The position numbers were made by a program, and so were the translations under genes. A stretch of DNA of 64,000 nucleotides from Acanthosepion pharaonis (lineage: Eukaryota > Mollusca > Cephalopoda > Sepiida > Sepiidae). Of this stretch, positions 49,111-61,294 are shown piece after piece. Under the pieces are notes generated by a model. The model was not told where the DNA came from and ran no database searches. It saw nothing but the letters and a program-made list of their open reading frames with translations. The stretch covers positions 132,501 to 196,500 of the forward strand of contig CAHIKZ030005201.1 in NCBI GenBank assembly GCA_903632075.3. Direction: 5' to 3'. Positions within the stretch are counted from its first letter, which is position 1. The number at the start of each line of letters is the position of its first letter.

Positions 49111-52037
49111 CTATCCGTGAGAGTCGGGGAAAAAAAGAAAAATATGACGATTCGATAGCACTAAGCACACGTTTTCAAGTCTGAGATTGGGGGAAGGTAG
49201 AAAGAGTAAATAAAAAGGTAGCATTGCTGATTTCATCAATGTCCTTCCCCACCTCCTTTTTTTTTTGTAATTTAATGACAACTGCATTGTATAATTACAA
49301 TTAACAGAGAACCTTCCTCCCCACTCTTGCCAAAGCGGGCAGGTAGGCTGAAATACCTACATTACTTTTAGAGAGAGAAGGGGAACATGCGTAGGAGGAG
49401 GAAGTAACAAAATCGAAGTGGGAAAGAGGGAGAACGGCTAGATGGAATGGAAGAAAGAATATGAGAGAGAAAGAAAGATAATTAAACCCGGAAGTGACGT
49501 TTAAAAACAAACATGTGACCACAATTTGGCCAATTCCGGTACTGAAAAAAAAAAGTAAATAAAAAATAAAAAAAAAAACTAGAGAGGGAGACAAAGACGG
49601 TGACACTCAAAAAAATATTCAGAAATTGTTTTATTTTAAGTTGCATTTTCTGCTGCTTATCTAGAAAGTCGCCAAGTGTATCATTACTAAAATTATACCT
49701 TCCTCATGGTAGGTTATAAAAAAAAAAATATATTGAATTGAATTACATATGAATTAAAATTTCTTTAAGAAATAGAAACTCAAAAGTCAAAACTAAAGTA
49801 ATTTTTTTTTTCTCAACTGTCATTTTGACAATTAGCACCGGCCATTTTTACCCCCTTTGTCAGTTCAAAAACAAAATAACTCCAGATCTGGAATAAGACA
49901 AATTAAATAATTTTAACTTTTTAAGTAGTGTTACAGTACACTCACAGTTTTTTTAAAAGCTTATCTTACTGTTTTAGTGTTACTGTTGTGTTGTTAGCTT
50001 TCCATTTTTAAAGGCATCGGTAAAAGTAAAACCTTAAAAAAACCCAAATAAGAGATTTTATCTGTAAGCTTTTATGTTGGGAACTCTGCTTTTAAAACGT
50101 TGCTAGTAGTGCGAGGTTGGGGTGGATTGTATTAAAAAAAAAAAAAAAAATAAAATAAATAAAAAAAAAAATTTAAGTTATAAAAAATAACGGCGAAAAC
50201 AATTACAAAATAATACAACACACGAGGTTTTTATTCAGAAAACTTTTGATGGGAATGTTTAAAAATGTTTGTGTAAAAATTTGTATACGACCTGATGAAG
50301 ATGAAACAAAAAAGCACAACCTGATAGTTTAAAAAAAATAATAACACACACACACACACACACATACACTTTAGTTTTGTTGCTTTTTTTTTTTTTTTTT
50401 TTAATTTGTATAAGACAAGGCTCAAATCGGATGGTCTGAAAACCCACCAGAATAACGTTTGCAAACACCAAACAGGCATGGTTTTTAAAGAGATACATTG
50501 TGATTTTTAATGGGGAAACTAAATTACACCTCTACATGGTTTTCAATTTTTTTTCTTAAATTTGATACTGATTTGTGACTATTTAAGTCTGGTTTGTCTG
50601 ACAGCTGTAAGGGTTTTTTTGGCTTTTGCAGACAAATAACTGATTTGAAGTAAGACAATTGATGACAAAAAAAAAAAAAAAAAAAAAAGAAATAAGATTT
50701 CACATGTTTAGAGAGATGCAGTTATGTTTCTATAGTTATTTGTGAAAGTGTCACAAGGTATTAATCCTGATTTTGAACTTATGAAAAAACAAAACTTATC
50801 TCATTTCAGAAATTCAGTTTGAAAAACTGAACTATTGTTTGATAAGAAAACATACCAGAAATCCAGCAACACCAGTGAAATGACATTTTTCCTAACTTTT
50901 CATGAATGAAAGTGAATATTTTGATAATTATAGTTGGTTTTGAGACCAAGAAAATTGTAATTTGAATTTATTTTGCCAAAGTGCTAGGTGCACAAAAGGT
51001 AAGCTTTTATAAAACTTGTATTCTGCATTATTATTGTTAATATTAATCATAATGACATTTAATAAATGTCTTTCAGATTTCACACTGTCTTGTATTTTTT
51101 TTTTGTTTACATCATTCATAATACTTGGGATAAGAGATTAACATTCTTTCTTCTAAAAATTACTTTTAATTTTGCCACAAAAATTCTTAAATGCCATTGT
51201 TTAAGACCAGCAATTTGGTAACGGAACAGTTTTACTTGATCTTACTCTTAGAGCTCAATAGTAGACAGAACACCACCAGTTTTTGCTAGTGTTCTTCTGG
51301 AATCTACTGTTCCGGAAAGATTCCTATCTTTTTTTTTTTTTTTTTAATAATAATCAGTTAACAAAGTGTTGCTTTTGAAGTTATTACAATAAGTTATTTC
51401 ATATCTGAATTGAAATTATTGGAATTCTTTTTAAATGCTATTTCATGATTTACTTTGTCTAAATTAACATACTTAATTGAGCATTTCCAATTTGAACCTT
51501 TTCAGACAGGAAAAGAAATTCAAATTCATTTAGCATCCTCTCCACACTGAAGCAACTGATCATGGGAAGTAATTGCCTTAATACATCTGAGAAATCAAAA
51601 TCTAAATAATAAAAATTTTCAATTCAACTCCACCTACATCACCTTCCCTCTATTCATTTATGTACTTTTCAAAGTTGAACTGAACTCTGGCTAAATTTAT
51701 TTACCAAATAAGAACCAAGGGAGATAAACTAGACCCCTATCATATTTCTCCAAAATTAACCAATTATTAGACTAACATTATCCACTCATAATTTAATCAG
51801 TTAGGCATGTAATAGAAATATACTACACCAGTGGCTGCACAATCTTATTCAGCTGATAAATTACTCCAACTATAAGGGTATACTAAATCTGAAGATGATT
51901 TTGACCATATAGATTTATAGAAAAATCTAGCATGCAGAAAATTAAAAAGAAAAATAGAGAAATGTATAGAGAGAAAAATCAACTTCAAAAAGACTTGCAC
52001 TTCACACAAGAGCAAGAGAAGCAAGAATGTACAGAGT
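46823..52037. other. Long AT-rich stretch, nothing recognised
   Basis: No coding frame, RNA or transposon signature can be supported. It contains many A/T homopolymers (47605, 47929-47954, 48488, 50663), a (GT)n(TA)n run at 49063-49110 and a (CA)n run at 50342-50365. Small purine-rich patches near 49370-49500 do not form a convincing gene. Confidence 0.45.
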
Positions 52038-52181
52038 CTATAAATAGATATTGATTGCAATCTTAATTCCACCTGCAGTAGTGGTGGTGGGGCCAAGTAC
52101 CAATCCTGATAGATTATTGATTTTTTTTGCATCATTACTGCCATACTCTTCTGGGAAAATAGTAATTTCAAATGTCCTCAT
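52038..52181 (-). CDS. Small open frame or stray exon, 47 codons, unknown
   Basis: On the minus strand an ATG at 52179-52181 opens a frame that ends with TAG at 52038-52040. The product has an N-terminal MRTFEITIFPEEYGS stretch and a GLVLGPTTTTAGGIKIA stretch with balanced, protein-like composition, unlike the low-complexity frames nearby. An in-frame TAG lies just upstream, within a possible tatag splice acceptor. I do not recognise it. The plus strand is open over the same region as well, so chance is quite possible. Confidence 0.2.
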   Translation of the reverse strand: MRTFEITIFPEEYGSNDAKKINNLSGLVLGPTTTTAGGIKIAINIYL

Positions 52182-52439
52182 AATTTTTTTTCCTTTCTAT
52201 ACAAGGCAACATTTAGTTTTTACTAAGCAAACCTAATGCATTTAATAAGACCAACAATTCTTAGATTACAATGAACAAAAATAAATACCTTTACTTTTTT
52301 TTTTAATCTATTTTCTATAATATTGCAAAAAGGGTTCTCATTGAAAACACTCAACAGCATTAATAACTTATCTACTTTATTGTTCCAAAGCAATTTTACA
52401 AGAGATACTGTTAAATGGAAAGACATTTTACCTGTTTAA

Positions 52440-52515
52440 GATAAGGCTTTTAATGATTTGACATCTTGAGGTCACCAAGGTCAGACTTCACTTTCATCAT
52501 GGAAATAAATTTTTA
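52440..52515. mobile_element. SINE tail fragment
   Basis: The words cttgaggtcaccaaggtcag, acttcactttcatcatgg and aaataaatt resemble the body of an abundant cephalopod SINE with a gtcgactttgcctttcatc-like body. Only about 75 bases are kept, with an A/T-rich tail. The match is from memory of the family style. Confidence 0.3.
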
Positions 52516-53559
52516 TTTTATTTTATTTTTTTTATTTTTTTTAAATATTTTCATCTTTACATTTAACAGAAATTGGATTCTTGTTTGAGCTATTAAGGAC
52601 ACAACCATCGGTCATTAGGAGTCAGTTCAACAAGGCAGTGATTTGTGGGAAGCTGCTTGAGTGGAACTTGCATCTCACCAAGGAAACACAAAGGAATAAG
52701 TGTGGTGCATGGCATGGCAAGTCTTAGCCATGAAGGTCAGGACTGGTGGAACTAAGGAGTCATTAATAGAATGTGCGAAAATAGTTAAGACTTAAGGTCA
52801 GGGAATTTTGCAACTTCTGATTATAGGCCAAATGGGAACTGCTGGCATAATTTCAAAATTTTCATTAAGTATATTTGTAAACAGTGAGATTATATATTAC
52901 ACACACACACACAAATATGTAGTGTAAGTAATGTATTTATAATTAATAGAGGACCATCCTACCAAAGGAATAACCCCCACCCCTTCAAAGTCACAAGACC
53001 AGGTAATTGGCCCAACTGTCGCTCCATACCTTGTGCTGGCCCGAACCAGCTTATAAATACAGAGAGAGAGAGAGAGACAGAGAGACAAAGATAAAATAGA
53101 GGATTTTCTCTAAATAGCAAAGAAATAGAAACTGCAACTTTTGTTAAAAACTTTCCTCAGTTTCTGTTTTCATATCTGCAGAATTTTTTTCCCTCTGCCC
53201 ACCTCCTCATGTTGTGCAAAGAGCTACCTACCCACACAAAAATCTCTAGTTTTATTCCTACAAAAGTTTACAGGAATGCAGCACAAAGCTAAGGTTGCTA
53301 TCAAATGTCTAGGCACGCGCGCACACACACAAAGACATGCAATTTTTCTTGGTACAGATATAAAAATCAAAGCAAAAACTCCCCACCCACATTCAAAAAC
53401 ATTGCATTAAAACTATTTTAAAATGGAGAGAAAAAAGATATTGCCAAAAACTTTACTCAATTGTCATTTGATTGTTTTATTTTCAATCAATGAAAGGAAT
53501 TTTTTTTCTCTAACAATATTTGTTAGATTTTCATTTTCTCTTATTTACATTTAGACTAA
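52516..53559. other. Spacer, nothing recognised
   Basis: Short (CA)n at 52897-52912 and (GA)n at 53059-53090 are the only features seen. Confidence 0.45.
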
Positions 53560-53840
53560 TGTCCACATCTTTGTTATTATCACAACATTTTGGCCATTTT
53601 CTGATGCTTGTTGATCTGGGAATTTCAAACTGAACTCTTCCCTTTATCAGGAGTGATTTGCTCTCATTCAGCTGTTCAGGTCTAGGAATATCATTTTATT
53701 CTTTTTAGTACTGCTCAGTTACTGATTGCTCTATTTCTACAGAGTTTGTAGTACCTGGCCAGGAATTGAACTTACAATTACTATGCCACCAAATTCATGA
53801 ACTAATGTTTTAAATCACTAGGTTATTTGTCATTGTTATT
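53560..53840 (-). mobile_element. tRNA-derived SINE
   Basis: On the minus strand box A-like AACCTAGTGATTTAAAAC and box B-like AAGTTCAATTCC lie in tRNA-like spacing, followed by the family body word taactgagcagtactaaa. Same family as 33465-33640. Confidence 0.6.
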
Positions 53841-54093
53841 AAAAATAATTACATTTTTTCACTTAAGTACTTTTTTTTTTGCAGGGAGTGGCAGGAGGTG
53901 AATTTAGATCTCACTTAATATCTTAATTAAATAGATAGATGGATGCTCTCACTGAATGAACTGTACTTGGTTGCTAGTTAGAAAATATTTAAAAAAAAGA
54001 GAGAGAGAGAGAGTAGATGATACTTAGTGTGTCCTGATGAGAGTCAGTTACTAAGAATCCATGATAAACCAACTATTCAACAAAAGTAAATAA

Positions 54094-55400
54094 CAGTGGG
54101 TTGCAAAGTATTCACATGCCTGGCAAGAAACAATGAAAATAGAGTTTTACCATAGTTTTTAAAATAGGGAATTGTATAATTTTAACTGGATATAACTGAA
54201 TAATGTTACTAAACACTCTTTACCCCAAACTATTTGCCAAAATTGGTAAACCTATGTTATATAAATATTCACATCCTCTGTAACAAAAGATCTAATTCTG
54301 GTTTAGACTATCGTTACAAACTCTTCACATTGTCACAAATGGTTATCCATTCGGGAGTGACATGTTGGAAGGGAGGGATTTATATTGGACAATATTCTGT
54401 TGTCTAAAACTGCACTGTGCTCATCAGTTAAACAAGTGTTTAAATCATGAAATTTTAGTCGTCAGAATACTTGAGAAAAAAAATGCAAAAAACAGTGAGA
54501 ATCTATAAACCCAATTCATTAAAAGTACTGTAGCATCTGTGGTCAAAGAGTAAAAGGTTTATTGTACCACTGCAAATCTCAAAACAAAAAAGTGTCTCAA
54601 AGATGAAAGCAAGAATCAAGTTCAAACCGATCTGGCAAGCTAAAGCCAATCCTTTTGTCATTCCAGAAGACTTGAAGTCTGTCCATCATTCTGCACAAAA
54701 AAAGTCTTTATGAGGCTGTGGCAAGAAAGACACTTAAAGAGAAATCACTTCAAAGCTCATCTAGATGTTACTGAACATTTAAAAGACCCTCCAGTTATTT
54801 GAGAAAGAGTTATCTGTTCTGATGAAACAAAAATAGAACATTTAGGCTAAATTCCAACAAGTATGTTTGGTGTAGAGGCAATACTTTTGTTAATCCAGCC
54901 CATCCCATATACAGAATAAAGGAGCATAATACTATGAGGCAGTTTTCTTTTTGCACAAGGGAGCTTGTCTATGACCATTGTCAGATAGAAATTCTAGAAG
55001 AAAATCTCATGTCTGCAAGAAGTTTAGGCAGAAATTCATATTTAATAAGAAAATGATCCCAGTTATTTTGGGGGAAAAAAAAACAAAAAAAACAAAAAAA
55101 CAAACAAAACTTAAAGTCACTGGTTAAGTCAGTCTTGATATGAATCCTATCAAACAAAAAAAAAAAAAAAAAAAAAAAACTTTGGAGGAATCTGAAATAT
55201 GTTGTCCACCACAAGATCACCAACAAACCTAACTCAGTTGGAGTAGTACTGCAAAGAAGTGTGGGCTAAAATGAACAGTACATAAAACTAGTCACAAACT
55301 ATCCAAAGTGACTGGAAATTGTTATTGCAAAAAGAAGCTGCTACTAAAAATGGAGTGCACTGTATAAAATTGGGTGGCAAAAATCACTTTTTTAATTTCT
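54094..55400 (+). mobile_element. Tc1/mariner-like transposon relic
   Basis: The left end reads CAGTGGGTTGCAAAGTATTC after a TA, a typical terminal repeat of this superfamily. On the plus strand the transposase can be read in pieces: SDETKIEHFG near 54816-54846 holds the first catalytic aspartate. YVWCRGNTFVNP (about 54860-54900), EILEENLMSAR (about 54988-55022) and an ENDP word near 55043-55055, around the second catalytic position, follow. Stops, indels and poly-A insertions (55155-55180) end the frame. The right terminal repeat is not recognisable, so the right boundary is approximate. Confidence 0.7.
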
Positions 55401-57110
55401 CTACAAATTGATTTGTTGAGTCAAGTTTGCAATTCTTGTAATGACTCTCCAACTTAGTCTACAAATTTGTATGTTCTTTATCATTATTTAATAAAGATAG
55501 CAACATTGATAATAAAAGTATTTTTCATGTGATAGGCTAGGTTTTATGATAATAAAAAGCCAATGCAGTGACAAGCAAGTTTTGAAGTAAATGAATAACA
55601 ATTACAAATATTTTAGAGCATCTGCATTTTACGAGAAAAACAATTTATAATTTGCAATATTACAAGATAAGCTACTTACTATGTAAAGATTTGGTAGCGG
55701 TATTAAAAAAAAAAAAAAAAAAAAAATAGAGTTGCTAGAATTGCATCAATATTCCTTGAGAAAAAAATTGTTGCTTTGCAGTACTTTTGATTTACTGCAT
55801 GACATTTTGCAATTGTAGACTTAGTTGTTAATGGCTAAACATTGATTGTGATTTTAAACTAAATTCTAAAAGACCTATTTGTTGCTACTTTATTTGATTA
55901 TGAAGCTTTGTTAATTTGCAATATTATTCACATTGTCAGAACAGATACTTAAAATATTAAAATCAAAAATAAAGGGATAAGCATGTATAAATTTAAAATT
56001 ATTGATCATTTAAAAAAAAAAAAAAAAAAAAAGAATTTTTAGTTTTGGATGAAATTGAAACGGATTTTTCCAATTTTGCAATTCCAAACAAATTTGAGTA
56101 GGTTGATACAGTTAAGCAATGTTAAAAATTCAAAACCAGTGAACAATGGTTTCATTGAGATTTATTATAGGTTGCAATATCTGAAGAAACTTGAAACAGT
56201 AAAAGCATGTGAATGTAACATATCTGGTTCATAGCCTAATGATGAAAGCACAACAAATATTTATCTCCCTTGTGAATGCACTTAAATCAGTGGTGAATAT
56301 TAATTACTGATCAAAGTAAAAATTTCAGATCAAAATTATATGTCAGACTATGGATTATCAATCCATCCTCAAATAGAAGTATTAGTCTAAAATTAAAATT
56401 TTAGTCATAAGACAGCCTTTGAAATTTATATTAAGAAAAAGAAAAAAAAAAGATTTTTTTTTTTTATTTTCTGAATTGAGAAAAACTGGGCCATGGAAAG
56501 AATGGAATAAAAGTGCAATTGAAGTTTCAAGTTATGGTTGTATTGAGGCTGTAATTGGAGCTGAAGAGAAGCTGCTGCTCCTAATAAGACAAAAAAAAGT
56601 GGGAGGAGAGACAACATTTACAGTTGCCATTTACTGGAAAAAGATGCAATTTTTGAAATTAGAAGGCACTGATAAGAAGCAGAAAACAGCATTTTACCAG
56701 ATACCAGAAAATAAAAAAAATTTTCAACATTCTGGAGTTAAAAGAAAAATAAATTTTCTTTCAATTGCTGAACAAGATTGCCATATGTGCTTTTTTTTTT
56801 TTTTTTTTAAAATCTTAGCAGTAAAAGTTCCAAGGACAAGGAGGTGGAGCATGCAAGTACAGCAATAGTTGGGAGTGGTCTTGACCTGAATCAAGTTTTA
56901 AAATTTCTTGCATTATTATCCTGCAATGAAAGTGAATAGGGAGGAAAGATTATGTTGGATGATGGTAAGAAGAGAGTAATTTGAAAGACAATCTCTACAT
57001 ATCTCACTCAGATTTTCTAAAGAAATAATGGATTATTTTAAATCTGACATTAATTCAACCATTATTATAGTGGATAATTCATATTATCCCATTTTTATGC
57101 ATCAAGAAAG
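55401..57110. other. AT-rich spacer with one doubtful open frame
   Basis: The only long frame (56419-56868, plus, 149 codons) has lysine and phenylalanine runs from A/T homopolymers and no domain I know. Poly-A tracts lie at 55706-55726 and 56012-56031. Confidence 0.4.
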
Positions 57111-57212
57111 CTTAGTAAAGAAAATGTGTTCTTCAGCAGGGATCAAACCTGCATCCTCTGTAAGGAAATACAAGTTCAATCCCTGTCAGAGAACACATTC
57201 ACTTTACTAAGA
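57111..57212. repeat. Miniature tRNA-like foldback
   Basis: The arms cttagtaaagaaaatgtgtt (57111 onward) and, inverted, the stretch ending at 57212 pair over about 38 bases. Both arms contain a box B-like word (AGGGATCAAACCTG on one strand, AAGTTCAATCCCTG on the other) and gtgttct, as in the foldback at 830-1540. The loop is about 25 bases. Confidence 0.7.
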
Positions 57213-57830
57213 TTTGTCAAATACACAGGCTGATAAAAGAAACAGTTTCATAAATAAAAAGCATGAAGTGTTCACTATAACGTTACAGAGAGAGAGAGAG
57301 AGAGAAAAAAATATATACATCTATATCTCAACACATAACATCACATACACTATCTGATATTGAACATGTTAACCCATATGCTTTAGAGGCTAATAATAGG
57401 TGCCACCCTACCAAAAGGGTTTTTTTTCATTTTTAAGAGCAATGCAATTTAAACTATGTTAAAATCTATGCAGTTAAGAATTAAGTAACAGAACCCTCTA
57501 CTCAAAAAAAAAAATAAAATAAATAAATAATAAAAAAACGTCTCCACCTGAACTTAAATTGTATATACTATTTATCCCCCCCCTCCCAGCAAGATTGATT
57601 CATTTATTTTCCATGGTTTATCAACCCTTCACAGGTTATTTAAAACCAGGAAATTATGATTTTAAGAATTTCCTTTGAGAATGATTTAGTGATACAAATC
57701 TTACTAATTAACTCATGGCTGGGAAGAGAAGCAGTGGATTCATACCTTTCCCAATTGTATTTGCACATCCAAATGCAATTAGAACTGCTCTACAATTAAC
57801 AATTTCAAGCCATTTTCTATTACAGCATCC
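57213..57830. other. Spacer, nothing recognised
   Basis: A GA run at 57285-57305 and A-rich runs near 57505-57540 are the only features. Confidence 0.45.
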
Positions 57831-57950
57831 AAGCTTAAAACACCTGGTATTCTCAAGTAGTCACCAATCTAGGTACCGGCCAGGTTTTGATGTTGCTTAA
57901 CTTCAGTGATCATACAAGAAGCAGTGTTTCAATGCGATATGGTCATAAAC
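57831..57950 (-). pseudogene. 5S rRNA-like relic
   Basis: On the minus strand the order GACCATATCGC, AACACTG, TGATCACTGAAGTTAAGCAAC, GGCC, GGTACCTAGATT and GAATACCAGG follows the layout of eukaryotic 5S rRNA: the 5' helix, the internal control region with boxes A and C, and the 3' helix. It is about the right length but carries many changes, including loss of several helix bases. It is a 5S pseudogene or the head of a 5S-derived SINE. Confidence 0.7.
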
Positions 57951-58375
57951 CTTTCCTCAATAGGAGTAGATATGTTCATCTATTACATGTTCACACTCCT
58001 TCCTAGTCTTTTGAACAGGAGTAGAGGTTTATACCTGGCTTTTGGTTCCTTCTAAAATCTACATCAACTCTATACCTCTAACAGATCTGCTTAAACTGAA
58101 ATTTTTTACTCAATAGGAGAAGGTAGGTTTGCCTAGTGTCTGGTTCATACTCCTCCCTAGTTTGAACAGGAGTAGAGGTTTATCGATACTTGGGATTGGG
58201 TTTCCAGTTCATTATAGAGTCTACTTATACTATACTTCTAACATATCCACCTAAACTGAAATTTTCTTTATATATTTTTCCTCAATAAGAGTAGGTATGT
58301 GCACCTAACATCCAGTTCATATCCCTACCAGTCTTTTGAACAGGACTAGGTTTATCTCTTGTTTCCTGTTTGAAA
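57951..58375. repeat. Tandem array, about three units of 130-160 bp
   Basis: Each unit holds caatagga.aggta-like, a ttcatact.cct-like word, ttgaacaggagtagaggttta, a tctactt/tctacat word, ctatac.tctaac and taaactgaaatttt. The last unit is partial. A related fragment lies at 13567-13620 and 29048-29100. Confidence 0.75.
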
Positions 58376-58384
58376 TCACAATTC

Positions 58385-58670
58385 CCTAGGTCAAGCAATG
58401 TTTACCTGGACTCAGTGGAAATGGATAATAACTAAGCAGTACTAAAACTAAAAGATATCCTTAGATATAGGCAGTGGAATGAGAACAGTTTACCTCCATT
58501 GATTAAATAATAGGTTCAGTTTGGAAATTCCCTACAGGAAACCCAGATCAATATACACCTGACAAAAGCTAGAGAGCACCATGGCTGAAATGTGATAAAA
58601 ATAAAGATGAGGATAATAGTCCAAATAAAAATATTGTAAATAAGGATAATTCCTAATCTCAGAAATTCAG
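58385..58670 (+). mobile_element. SINE body fragment
   Basis: Words such as cagtactaaa, gatatccttagat, gaacagtttacc, agagagcacca and gctgaaatgtgataaaa match, in the same order, the body of the SINE at 34815-35130. The tRNA-like head is not visible. Confidence 0.5.
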
Positions 58671-58679
58671 ACAAAAATT

Positions 58680-59940
58680 TCTGTCCTTTGTAGCTTAGTA
58701 AAGTTCGTCTTTAGTATCTATCCTAATCCCTGTTCTGTCAACCATGTCTTTTTTCTATGCACTGTGTCCCTTGAAAACATGGGCAATCATGGCTCTCCAC
58801 AATTTCCTGCCTTTTGTAGGCTCTTAGTCAAGTTTGTCTTTTTTATTATTAATCATAATCCCTGTTCTGCCAACCATGTACACAAACTTGTTAGGTTATG
58901 TGTTGCTTTCATCTGTCCCCCTTACCATCAATGTCCTGTGAGTGATAAATTTTTCAAGTCTTCCTTCCTCATTACATGTTCTAGAAATTTCTACTCTTAG
59001 GCTAAGTGTAAATGTCCCTTTTGTTTCAAGTTTCTGTAAAACTGTAGTTTCTCACATGTTAAATCCATTGTATTCTCAGCATCCTTCTGTAGAACAATGT
59101 TTCTGTTGCGTAAAATCTTTATCTGTAATGAGTGTCCTGCATTCACTGATATATAGGATGACGACTAATATGTAATTATTCAGTACTTTTGTTTCTAATG
59201 AGATTTTCCTGTTCCTTAATATCTTGCTTAGTTTTTGGAAGAAAAAGCTCACTATTCCAATAAGCCTTCAGATTTTCGTGTTGCATTTGTTGATATCTAT
59301 TAAAATACTTTTCAGATAGATAAATTTTTATACTAGTATTTCCAATATGTAATTCACATGCTGGGCTGTTCCTTTTGCTGACAACCATCCATACATTCTG
59401 TCTTCTCACAATTGTTGTTTAGTCCATTCTCGTTACTATTTTTTTTTATTTTTATTTTATTACCTTCTGTAAGAATTCCTATAGTTTCCTTTACGTTATC
59501 AGCAATGTCATCTGCATATCTAATGTTAAGATTGTGGTTGCCAATAATGCATCCTGGTAGAACTTCAACTTCTCTCAGGATTGCTTCACTGTAAAAAGGT
59601 TGAATAAGTCAAGTTATAAGACACTTCTTTGTCTTATGCCCATTTCTACTTTTGTGTATTTACTGAACTCATTTTCTATCTGTATGCAAGTGGTTTGATC
59701 ACCGTATAAGTTCTGGATTATTCTAATATCACTCAAATAAATCAAGGTTACCTAGCAGTTCAAACAGTTCATTGACACTTTCTCAAATGTTTTTACATAA
59801 TCTTTTTGCATTTGCTTTGCTAAATCTACCATCAGTATTTGATAATTTTCTATAAATTGTATTATGTAGTCATCAACCAAACCAAGAACAATAAAAATTT
59901 TGCTTCTGTGTGAAATGTAGAAATTGATGAGTTGGCACAA
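58680..59940 (-). mobile_element. LINE reverse transcriptase, C-terminal half
   Basis: On the minus strand the RT reads in order: DIRIIQNLYGDQ-like words (about 59690-59740), QIENEFSKYTKVEMGIRQ (about 59630-59690), SEAILREVEVLPGC (about 59540-59595), RYADDIAD (about 59500-59525, catalytic YADD intact) and a SKRNSPACELHIGN stretch (about 59335-59385). Then YRRMLRI (about 59085-59105) and, near 58720-58800, the C-terminal lysine/arginine-tryptophan region, which appears twice in a short tandem duplication. Frame breaks separate these pieces. It is a different LINE from that at 1-790. The upstream half and endonuclease are absent. Confidence 0.7.
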
Positions 59941-60068
59941 TTTCTAGAAAAAGACCAAATTATCAGTTGTGAAAATTTGCGTCACAATATTGACCAACAG
60001 GATTATGTGTCAGCCATTATATGCTACAAATTGAACCATCAGCTGATTTTTTTCACTGAAAGTATAAC

Positions 60069-60073
60069 AAACC
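60069..60073. repeat. Target site duplication, left
   Basis: AAACC, identical to 62307-62311 on the other side of the element; 5 bp is the usual Ty3/Gypsy length. Confidence 0.8.
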
Positions 60074-60213
60074 TGTAATGAAAACAGGACAAGAGATTCT
60101 GTCTAGTAATCGTTTATTCAATTAAGTATGCTACTACTAGTCTACCTGACAAACGGAAATGTATAGCTTTTATAGTTGGATTATCAAGGGGGAGATAATT
60201 CATATTCACAACA
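60074..60213 (-). repeat. 3' LTR of the mini-Gypsy
   Basis: Near-identical to 62167-62306. On the minus strand it carries a TATA box (CTATAAAAG) about 40 bases upstream of the primer-complementary segment. Confidence 0.85.
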
Positions 60214-60226
60214 TTCTCCCCCACCA
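60214..60226 (-). promoter_or_regulatory. Polypurine tract of the mini-Gypsy
   Basis: On the minus strand GGTGGGGGAGAA lies directly upstream of the 3' LTR. Confidence 0.75.
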
Positions 60227-60600
60227 AATTTCTCACTGATGAGGGAAGAAAGTCCCTTAAATGTCCAGGCTCCCTACGAGCTCGCAGTGGACGTCTCGGC
60301 AGTCCTTGATTCGTGGTTGGAGTACTCGAACAGGGAGGCTCTTCAGTGTGAGCCTGTCTGTGGGCTCTAAAATATCTTGCTCCGAAATGTTTCCTTCTCA
60401 GAGGAGCAGGCCGTTCCGCGTCAGAGAGTCTCTGGATGAACATGTTTATTCGGTGCTAGTCCTTTATCTGTCAGGGATTCAGGTGTTGGCCTATCCGAAG
60501 CGTCTGACAGAGTCTCAACGGAGACAGTGTCATGATCTGCTGCAGGGGCTTCAGTGTCAGGGGTAGTTGGCCCTTTAAAATCAAGATTGAGTCTTTCAAA
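60227..60600 (-). pseudogene. Pol C-terminal tail
   Basis: Between the integrase deletion and the polypurine tract the minus strand encodes a proline- and arginine-rich tail (RRPLRARREPGHLRDFL near 60260-60310), as is common at the end of Gypsy pol. A serine/threonine-rich linker (VSVETLSDASD, about 60490-60530) precedes it in a different frame, so a frameshift separates them. Confidence 0.55.
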
Positions 60601-61005
60601 CGGTTGTGTTGCTTTTATTAAAACGCCTGTTTTGGGTTTATAAAACCGAGGCTTTATTTTAGCACACGTTCGACAAGAATTTGTAATTCTTTTTACCTCC
60701 TCCATTGAGAAAGGCAAGTTTCTACACCTCACAGCATGAATCATTTGAGTAATGCCCGGGTGACAGAGATTGTTATGTAGCGTTCGGAGTTCGCCCCCGC
60801 TTGATGCCGTACAGCATGCTCTTGATAGTGTATCAGCTGTTAAGTTCTCCTTGCCAGGTCGGTAGCTGATGTCAATGAATTTTTTATTATAAGAAAAACG
60901 TCTGCTCCTCACTGCTATGGGTTTGCAGTTTTCAGTTGGGTTTTTGAAAAGTGACTGGTACCGGATTTTTGCTGTCGCCAATCCACAAACTTTCAATGCG
61001 GGCAC
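60600..61005 (-). pseudogene. RNase H tail and integrase zinc finger, core deleted
   Basis: One open frame (it runs on to 60421) joins three parts. KPIAVRSRRFSYN (about 60890-60930) belongs to the start of RT. YRPGKENLTADTLSRA (about 60820-60870) is the end of RNase H, so the whole RT palm and most of RNase H are missing between them. LHNNLCHPG and CRTCAKIKPRF (about 60640-60785) form the HHCC zinc finger of integrase. NLDFKGP then starts the integrase core, which is cut off after its first aspartate. Both deletions keep the frame open. Confidence 0.75.
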
Positions 61006-61029
61006 TGAACCGCCAAACGGAATTTCAAT

Positions 61030-61294
61030 CTGAGTGTTGCTGCAAAAAATCGTGTCCCAGTATTATTTCGCAACAAGGGTTTTTCATTACGTATAATTTA
61101 GTAGTTTTATAGGAAACGTCATTAAATAGTAAGTCCACCAAACAATAACCACTTACTTGCGCCCAGACGATGATCGTTTGCCATTGTTACTCTGCTGGGG
61201 AGGGTACAAAAATACAATTTGTTGGTTTTACCAAGCTTTCTTTGATAAAGTTTTCTGAGCTCCCGGTGTCGAGCTGAGCATTTGTAGACCTCCG
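61030..61294 (-). pseudogene. Aspartic protease relic
   Basis: LDTGSSENFI at about 61250-61282 is the active-site loop and ILGHDFL at about 61042-61063 the conserved C-terminal loop of a retropepsin. A stop lies between them in the same frame. The protease would process Gag and Pol. Confidence 0.7.

Noticed and set aside
50290..50315. CTGATGAAGATGAAAC as a hammerhead core
   Set aside because: Only four bases separate the two core parts, too few for a stem II, and no cleavage triplet follows.
56419..56868. 149-codon open frame on the plus strand
   Set aside because: It starts and ends in A/T homopolymers that translate to lysine and phenylalanine runs, has no recognisable domain and no splice or promoter context.
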